Shown: positions 58,206 through 64,000 of the stretch, one piece after another | Layout of the letters: each line of letters opens with the position of its first letter | How positions within the stretch are numbered: the first letter of the stretch is position 1 | Program-made: the position numbers and the translations under genes | DNA from: Nitrosopumilus sp. LS_AOA | GTDB taxonomy: Archaea > Thermoproteota > Nitrososphaeria > Nitrososphaerales > Nitrosopumilaceae | DNA: 64,000 nucleotides | Direction of reading: 5' to 3' | Assembly (NCBI GenBank): GCA_001543015.1 | Contig: LFLC01000025.1 | Span: 62,001-126,000, forward strand | Notes under the pieces: generated by a model | The model's input: only the letters and a program-made list of their open reading frames with translations | Told to the model about the DNA's origin: nothing | The model's database searches: none

Positions 58206-59317
58206 TTGGGAAGTTTGGATTCAAACTCTGACCATTTGTTAGCCTTTTGTAATTTGTTAAACCAATATTGATTATAATGCTCTACAGTCAAGAACAAAAA
58301 TTCTAAAAATTCTTTATGAGAAAATCCATCAGGTAACAATTCAAGAGTAAGACGTGCATCTTGTAAATACAAATTACTTTTTTCTAAAGTTACATCAAAT
58401 CCTTTTTTCACATCATTTGCTAGTAATGAATAGTATAATGGCCAAGAAGGGATCTTTACAAAGCCATTTTTAATTGAATCTTCAATTTCATTTCCACATC
58501 CAACACCTTCAGCAGCTCTTGCCATTCCTAAATAGAAAATTTCACCTAATGGTCTTTCTGCCAACGCCATGTTTCTACCAGCAGTTCCCATTACTGCACG
58601 ATATTTTTTGTAAGACAATGTCATGTCTTCTTCAGTAATTTCTGTTGGTTTTGATTTTAATTTTTCATCAAGATACTGTCCAATCCGGGCATCTTTGAAT
58701 CCTTCTTCAAATTCTTTTAAAACTTGTTCACCACCTTTAGAAATTTTATTTCGAGCTAATTTCAAAATATATGGATTCATTAATTTGTAATCATCAAGAA
58801 AATCTAGATCTTCATCTTTGTCTACAATTCTATCCATGGGTTCACTAAGATCAATTGCCAAAATATGTCCCTCAACTACATCTTGTTTTAATTGAGGATC
58901 ATTTCTTCCAGAATATTCTGCTGCCGCATCAAACAATCCATTAAAAACAGGGAAAGTCATTTTTACAAAATTAGAATTTAAAATTCTAAGAACTCTATCT
59001 TTTAGAACATCAAGATTTTCTAATTTTGATTTTATAGGCTCAATTTCAGAGGCATTTAAGATAATTTCAGTAGAACCTACCTCATCACCAAATGCCTGCT
59101 GAGTAGCATTAGGATTTTTATCTGATTTTATTTCATTTAGAAGACCTTCTACAAATCTATTAGTAAAATTTGGAAATTCCTTTTCTGTTTCTTCTTTATA
59201 TTTTTTAAATAATTTGTAACCTTTTGATTTGAACAAACCTTGTTTGATAATTTGTTTGCCAGGTTTTGTGCTCATTAATGCTTCTTTACTTACAACTGAT
59301 TGATCTTTACCACTCAC
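58202..59317 (-). CDS. Hypothetical protein, coupled to rfcL
   Basis: Intact 371-aa ORF overlapping the rfcL start by 4 bp; no recognised motif. Confidence 0.7.
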   Translation of the reverse strand: MSGKDQSVVSKEALMSTKPGKQIIKQGLFKSKGYKLFKKYKEETEKEFPNFTNRFVEGLLNEIKSDKNPNATQQAFGDEVGSTEIILNASEIEPIKSKLENLDVLKDRVLRILNSNFVKMTFPVFNGLFDAAAEYSGRNDPQLKQDVVEGHILAIDLSEPMDRIVDKDEDLDFLDDYKLMNPYILKLARNKISKGGEQVLKEFEEGFKDARIGQYLDEKLKSKPTEITEEDMTLSYKKYRAVMGTAGRNMALAERPLGEIFYLGMARAAEGVGCGNEIEDSIKNGFVKIPSWPLYYSLLANDVKKGFDVTLEKSNLYLQDARLTLELLPDGFSHKEFLEFLFLTVEHYNQYWFNKLQKANKWSEFESKLPK

Positions 59318-59397
59318 AAACGTAATTTGCTTTGTTGTTATTTATGCTTTCAAACAAATATTTTGTCACTTAAATTACGATGAATTAGAAATCAGTT

Positions 59398-60198
59398 ATG
59401 GAAATAATTGAAATTCTTCGTGAAGCATCAAATAAAATTTATGAGAACGTAAAAGATCTTGCAGGAACTGAACAAGCTGCAGGAGATTTTGGTAGAGGTG
59501 TAGGAGGAGATATTTCTAGAAATATAGACATTGTTGCTGAAAAAACTGTGCTAGATTATCTTAAAGAAATTAATTTTGAATGTGTTGTGTTGGGAGAAGA
59601 ATGTGGAAGAGTAGAGTTGTCAGATAATCCAAAAGGATTTGTAATAATGGATGCAATAGATGGTTCTGCAAATGCAGTAAGAGGAGTTCCATTTTTTTGT
59701 AGTTCGTTAGCATTTGCAACTGAAAATAAACTTAGTTCAATTACTGATGGGGTTATTACAAATCTTTCAAATGGAGAAATATATTGGGCTTCAAAAAATA
59801 AAGGTGCATTTTTCAATGACAAACAAATTAAAGTTCATGATAAAGAACCAATCTACAAAATAGTTGGCATCAATACATCAGGTGCATCAATAGACTTGAT
59901 GAAACGCCTACATCCAATATTTGAAAATCACAATCACATAAGACATTTTGGAGCAAATGCACTAGAAATGGCATTATTTGCAAGAGGATTGATGGATATT
60001 TTTATTGATTTAAGGGACAAAATCAGAATACAGGATATTGCTGCAGGTTATCTAATTGTAAAAGAGGCAGGGGGATTACTAGTAGATGCTGATTTGAATC
60101 CACTTGATGCTGATCTCAGTTATTCTACAAGAGTATCTTTTATTGCAGCTGCAAATCAAAAAATTCTTGATGAAATAGTATCACAGATTAATCAGTAG
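59398..60198 (+). CDS. Inositol monophosphatase/fructose-1,6-bisphosphatase family
   Basis: VLGEECGR, VIMDAIDGSANAVRGVPFFCSSLA; AAGYLIVKEAGGLLVD. Confidence 0.92.
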   Translation: MEIIEILREASNKIYENVKDLAGTEQAAGDFGRGVGGDISRNIDIVAEKTVLDYLKEINFECVVLGEECGRVELSDNPKGFVIMDAIDGSANAVRGVPFFCSSLAFATENKLSSITDGVITNLSNGEIYWASKNKGAFFNDKQIKVHDKEPIYKIVGINTSGASIDLMKRLHPIFENHNHIRHFGANALEMALFARGLMDIFIDLRDKIRIQDIAAGYLIVKEAGGLLVDADLNPLDADLSYSTRVSFIAAANQKILDEIVSQINQ

Positions 60199-60330
60199 AA
60201 AACACAAGAAAAAAACTGAATTTTTGTGATTAATTTATAGATAATTTGATACTATTGGATAATAACAGAATTTTTTGAATCATTCCATAACAGAAATATA
60301 TTTAACCAAAATCACAAATTAACTTCTTGT

Positions 60331-61173
60331 ATGGTAAGTGAAACAAAGGCTAAAGTTGTTTATAGAGAATTACTAAAAGTAGATCTTGTAGTCTTACGAT
60401 TAGTCCCAGAAAACGGAATGCCAAAATTTCAAACGGGGCAATTTCTAACAATTGGAGTTCCAATTCCTGCAGAAAAAAAAATTGTCAGACGAGCATATTC
60501 AATCGCATCCCATGCAGAAAATAAAGATTATTTTGAATTTGTAATTAGATGGGTGAGAAAACCACTTCCAGGTCGTGTTACAACTGAATTATTCTATGCA
60601 AGTGTAGGTGACGAAGTATTTCTAGGAGACCCTACTGGAAATGCATTACAAATTAGTGATACATTACCTAATGGACAAAAAGATAACAGAAGAGTAATTT
60701 GTGTTGGTGGTGGAACTGGACTAGCACCATTTATTGCATTTGCAAAACACTTCCATGATACAAATGACAAAAGAGAAGTGGTTATTTTACATGGAGCAAG
60801 TTATGTTGATGAATTAAGTTACAAAAGATTATTGACAGATTTAGAATTAGAAAGTGAAAAAGTAGGTAGAGATAAATGGAATTTTAGATATAGAGCCGCT
60901 ATTAGTAGACCAAAAGAATACTTTAACAGATCTTGGAATGGACATACAGGTAGAGTAGAGTCATTTTTTAAACCTGATAAAAAAACTGGTATGTCACCAG
61001 TAGAAGAGATGGTAGGTGAGGAGATCACGCCAGATAATTCAATAATATACATTTGTGGATATCAAGGAACAATTGATGGTGTAATAGATTCATTGGAATC
61101 AAAAGGTTTCGTAACTGAACATGAGAAGAAAGATGATGGAAGTTTTGGAATCAAGTTTGAATCATACGGATAA
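60331..61173 (+). CDS. fpr: Ferredoxin-NADP reductase-like flavoprotein
   Basis: RRAYSIASHAENK, CVGGGTGLAPFIAF, IYICGYQG. Confidence 0.9.
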   Translation: MVSETKAKVVYRELLKVDLVVLRLVPENGMPKFQTGQFLTIGVPIPAEKKIVRRAYSIASHAENKDYFEFVIRWVRKPLPGRVTTELFYASVGDEVFLGDPTGNALQISDTLPNGQKDNRRVICVGGGTGLAPFIAFAKHFHDTNDKREVVILHGASYVDELSYKRLLTDLELESEKVGRDKWNFRYRAAISRPKEYFNRSWNGHTGRVESFFKPDKKTGMSPVEEMVGEEITPDNSIIYICGYQGTIDGVIDSLESKGFVTEHEKKDDGSFGIKFESYG

Positions 61174-61276
61174 AAAATACAAAAATTTGTATTGATTTTA
61201 TTTTTAGATACCAAAAATTAGTTGTATAGATTAAACATACATGTTGATTTTTATATTAAGAGTATTTTTTTAATAC

Positions 61277-61444
61277 ATGGCAGAACTCAAGTGTAGAGAT
61301 TACGGGTTTGAATGTGATTTTGTATCGGCTGGAGAAATGGAGGATGTAATTAAAAATTTTAGAGATCATACAGAAGAGGAACACGGAATAGATTATTCTA
61401 AAGAAGCAGTCATGCAGTTTCTCTTAAGAAAACAAGGATTATAA
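61277..61444 (+). CDS. DUF1059 small protein (55 aa)
   Basis: MAELKCRDYGFECDFVSAGEMEDVIKNFRDHTEEEHGIDYSKEAVMQFLLRKQGL; below ORF-track cutoff. Confidence 0.85.
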   Translation: MAELKCRDYGFECDFVSAGEMEDVIKNFRDHTEEEHGIDYSKEAVMQFLLRKQGL

Positions 61445-61449
61445 TAAAA

Positions 61450-62526
61450 TCAAGCGTCGAATCGCGTCATTCTGATTGATAAAACTGGGAGTTCTTTTTC
61501 AATGATTTTTTCAACTGCAGGAACAATACCAGTTCTAGATTTTACATTCTCTTCAAAAATTTCAAAAACTTGATCTCTAAATAATAATTTGATTCCAGGA
61601 AGTGCAGTAATTCCTTCATCAACAGTTCTAGGATCGGATAAATCTAAAATTAGTGTGCCTTTTTTCTTTTCTGCCATAACTAATCTAATACTATCATATG
61701 TAATCAAGAAATAGTCAGATGTAGTTGCAACTAAAATAATATCATATTTATCAAAACCAGTTAAAACATCATTAAAGTCAACAGGAGTTCCGCTCAAAAT
61801 TGTTGAAAAGCCAGTAGCACGTTCAAGAGATCTACTTGTAACATCAAAAGAAACCCCTCTTTTGTTCAAAGTTTTTGCAACCATGGCTGCAGCCTCACCA
61901 GTTCCAATTAGCAATACTTTTTTCTTTGAATCAAGTCCTGCTTTTTCATCTACAAGTTTTATTGCAACATCTCCAAGAGAAACCACATCTTTTGCAATAC
62001 CAGTAGTATCCCTCATTCTAATGGCCAATCTAATTACACTATCAAATAATTTATTGAGAATTTTACCTGTTACACCACTACTTTTTGCCTTTGCTAATGA
62101 TAATACAATCTCATCAAATATTTCTTGTTTTCCAACAACAACAGAATCTAATCCAGATGCTAAACGCAATAAATGAAGATATACATCATCTCCCTTGTAT
62201 ACTTCAAGGGTTTGATCAAAATGATCAATGTCTATTTGTTCTAATGTAGATAGAGATACCCAAGTATTTTTTATTTTATTTAATACAAGAGCTTTTCCTT
62301 CTGATCTTCGTGCATCAGGAGAATCTTTTGATTCAGTATTACTTACTGTAAAAATTTCAACTCTACTTGCAGTTTGAATAATAATACATTCATCTACGCC
62401 AGGAATTTTTTTAAATTCTTCACAAGCTACTTGTACATCTTTGAAAGTAAATTTAGATAATGTATGTAATGGAATATTTTTGAAGGTTACTCTTGCATTC
62501 ATTACATCAAAATTAACTTGACTCAA
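61450..62526 (-). CDS. hemA: Glutamyl-tRNA reductase
   Basis: IIQTASRVEIF, LLRLASGLDSVVVGKQEI, VLLIGTGEAAAMVAKTLNKRG, LDLSDPRTVD. Confidence 0.94.
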   Translation of the reverse strand: MSQVNFDVMNARVTFKNIPLHTLSKFTFKDVQVACEEFKKIPGVDECIIIQTASRVEIFTVSNTESKDSPDARRSEGKALVLNKIKNTWVSLSTLEQIDIDHFDQTLEVYKGDDVYLHLLRLASGLDSVVVGKQEIFDEIVLSLAKAKSSGVTGKILNKLFDSVIRLAIRMRDTTGIAKDVVSLGDVAIKLVDEKAGLDSKKKVLLIGTGEAAAMVAKTLNKRGVSFDVTSRSLERATGFSTILSGTPVDFNDVLTGFDKYDIILVATTSDYFLITYDSIRLVMAEKKKGTLILDLSDPRTVDEGITALPGIKLLFRDQVFEIFEENVKSRTGIVPAVEKIIEKELPVLSIRMTRFDA

Positions 62527-62538
62527 ACCATATCACCA

Positions 62539-63252
62539 TTAAGAAAGTTTACTTCGTCCACCTTTAGCAGTTCTGAAAACATTCATTCCAATGTAAAAAT
62601 TTTCATGTATTGATTCTAAATATTTAATATCATTTGCAGCATTAAGGATTTCTTTTTCAGTAGATTCAGGATCATTTTTTAGTTTTTCAAAGTTTAATTT
62701 GGATTCATCTAAAAAGTCGTTAACTCCACGTTCATAATTTGACATGCCCTTAAACTCTGGACTTAAAACATTTTCAGGAACATATGCAGGGGTTTGATCT
62801 TTTGGAGTTTCTGCGGTTCTTGTAAGAGATGCTTGTTGTTCAGGTGTGAGAATTGGTCGAGGGAATCTATCTTTTTTATCTAAAAAGAATTCGGGTTCAC
62901 TCATATCTCGTCTAAAAATTTCTTCGCCTTGTCGCTTGAAGGTATAAGTAGATTTTTTTGCAGTTTCTGCTTTAACTTCATTTGTAATTGCTTTGTATTC
63001 TGCTTCTGCTGCAGATTCTGCTTCTGCTTTTGCTGCTTTTGCTTTGGCAATTGCTTCAGCAACTGCTGCTTCTGCTTCTTCGGCTATTTTAGATGCAGCT
63101 TCTGCTTTTGCTGCCGCATCCATTGCTAATTTTGATTCATCAACAGTTTCTACTGATTCTTTTTTCCCAGTTTCTTTTGCTGATGGTTTTTCTGATGCTG
63201 AATTTTCACTAGTTTTTACTTTTTCAGAATCTTTTTTCTCTTCAGACATCAT
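62539..63252 (-). CDS. Ala/Lys/Glu-rich coiled-coil hypothetical protein
   Basis: AAKAEAASKIAEEAEAAVAEAIAKAKAAKAEAESAAEAEY region plus globular C-terminus. Confidence 0.75.
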   Translation of the reverse strand: MMSEEKKDSEKVKTSENSASEKPSAKETGKKESVETVDESKLAMDAAAKAEAASKIAEEAEAAVAEAIAKAKAAKAEAESAAEAEYKAITNEVKAETAKKSTYTFKRQGEEIFRRDMSEPEFFLDKKDRFPRPILTPEQQASLTRTAETPKDQTPAYVPENVLSPEFKGMSNYERGVNDFLDESKLNFEKLKNDPESTEKEILNAANDIKYLESIHENFYIGMNVFRTAKGGRSKLS

Positions 63253-63395
63253 AAAATCACTGAGATTGCCCGAATTTTAATATTTTTGTAAGAGAAAAAT
63301 CTGTTTTTTCTGTCTCATTACTAAAATAGATACGATATGACCCTAATCGATCAATAAAAATAATTTTCAAATAAATGAATTTAAAGAAATAATGG

Positions 63396-63470
63396 CGCCC
63401 TCGGCGGGATTTGAACACGCGTCTCAACCGTGACAGGGTCGAATTCTAGACCAGACTATACTACAAGGGC
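63396..63470 (-). tRNA. tRNA-Asp(GTC), CCA encoded at 63393-63395
   Basis: GCCCTTG...CGAGGGC acceptor, anticodon loop CTGTCAC. Confidence 0.95.
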
Positions 63471-63565
63471 ACAAGTAGAGTGAATTGAAATGCCAGATTA
63501 AAAGTTTCGGTCACAACAAAAAATTTGTAAAAGACTAAATTATACGCGTGAAACATTTTTCATGA

Positions 63566-63639
63566 GGGTCTATGGCGCAGCCAGGTAGCGCACCGGACTT
63601 TTAATCCGGTTGTCTAGGGTCCGAATCCCTATAGACCCG
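63566..63639 (+). tRNA. tRNA-Lys(TTT)
   Basis: GGGTCTA...TAGACCC acceptor, anticodon loop CTTTTAA. Confidence 0.95.
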
Positions 63640-63658
63640 CTACTTTTCTTTATCTTAT

Positions 63659-64000
63659 CTATTTGATAATCTCATTGATTTGTTTCATAAAGGATTCAAT
63701 AGAAGAATTGATCTTGTTTTCTCTTTCAGTAATATCTGCCCTATACTGATTAATCATTTGAATTCTATTAGAAATCATCCTTTTTTGTTCATCATAGCCT
63801 GAAGAGCCATATGATTTTCTATCTTGTAAAGATGAGACAACTGTAGTTGTAGAAATAATTTTTGAGACAATTTTTGGATCAACTTTAGTGTCAATTACGG
63901 ATTTTTTTATTTCTGAGAAAGTTAATTTTGAAAGAGGTTTTTTTGATTGGTGAGCTAACTGAACTAAAATACCTGAAATTTTATGAGTTACTCGAAAAGG
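63659..64000 (-). CDS. argH: Argininosuccinate lyase, C-terminal part (continues beyond window end)
   Basis: PFRVTHKISGILVQLAHQ... matches the ASL PFRxAHxIxGxxV motif; ...SYGSSGYDEQ resembles the ASL C-terminal GSS region; stop TAG at 63659-63661. Confidence 0.75.
   Translation of the reverse strand, partial: PFRVTHKISGILVQLAHQSKKPLSKLTFSEIKKSVIDTKVDPKIVSKIISTTTVVSSLQDRKSYGSSGYDEQKRMISNRIQMINQYRADITERENKINSSIESFMKQINEIIK

Noticed and set aside
1-64000. Mobile elements, prophage, toxin-antitoxin or defence islands
   Set aside because: No transposase, integrase, phage structural or nuclease-type ORF, no long terminal inverted repeats, and gene content is core metabolic and informational throughout

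Overview
The window reads as an AT-rich, gene-dense chromosomal segment of an ammonia-oxidising thaumarchaeon (Nitrosopumilus-like). The lineage call rests on protein character and gene content, not on a search. It is mostly core genome: archaeal uS13-uS4, tRNA-Leu/rpoN-eno-rpsB-mvk-ipk-idi-idsA-gltX, ABCE1/Trm5, an 11-subunit complex I operon without NuoEFG, a biotin-dependent acyl-CoA carboxylase cluster, an RFC-L cluster, hemA, a 5S rRNA and six tRNAs. I saw no CRISPR array, transposon, prophage or obvious genomic island. The items most worth a second look are: (1) a transketolase-N/ribulose-phosphate-3-epimerase fusion coupled to TK-C and transaldolase; (2) tRNA-Glu(UUC) with a 15-nt intron inside the T-loop that folds into a compact bulge-helix-bulge; (3) an unannotated C/D-box sRNA candidate with a terminal stem, downstream of pyrE; (4) a protein with two nearly identical CxxC-x17-CxxC zinc ribbons joined by an RGG linker, from a recent internal duplication; (5) two apparent single-nucleotide frameshifts that cut off conserved-looking C-termini; (6) TTAG-N6/7-CTAA dyads in the divergent promoter of a multicopper oxidase-ZIP operon; (7) several microproteins below the 60-aa ORF cutoff. 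All homology calls come from reading motifs; no database search was run.
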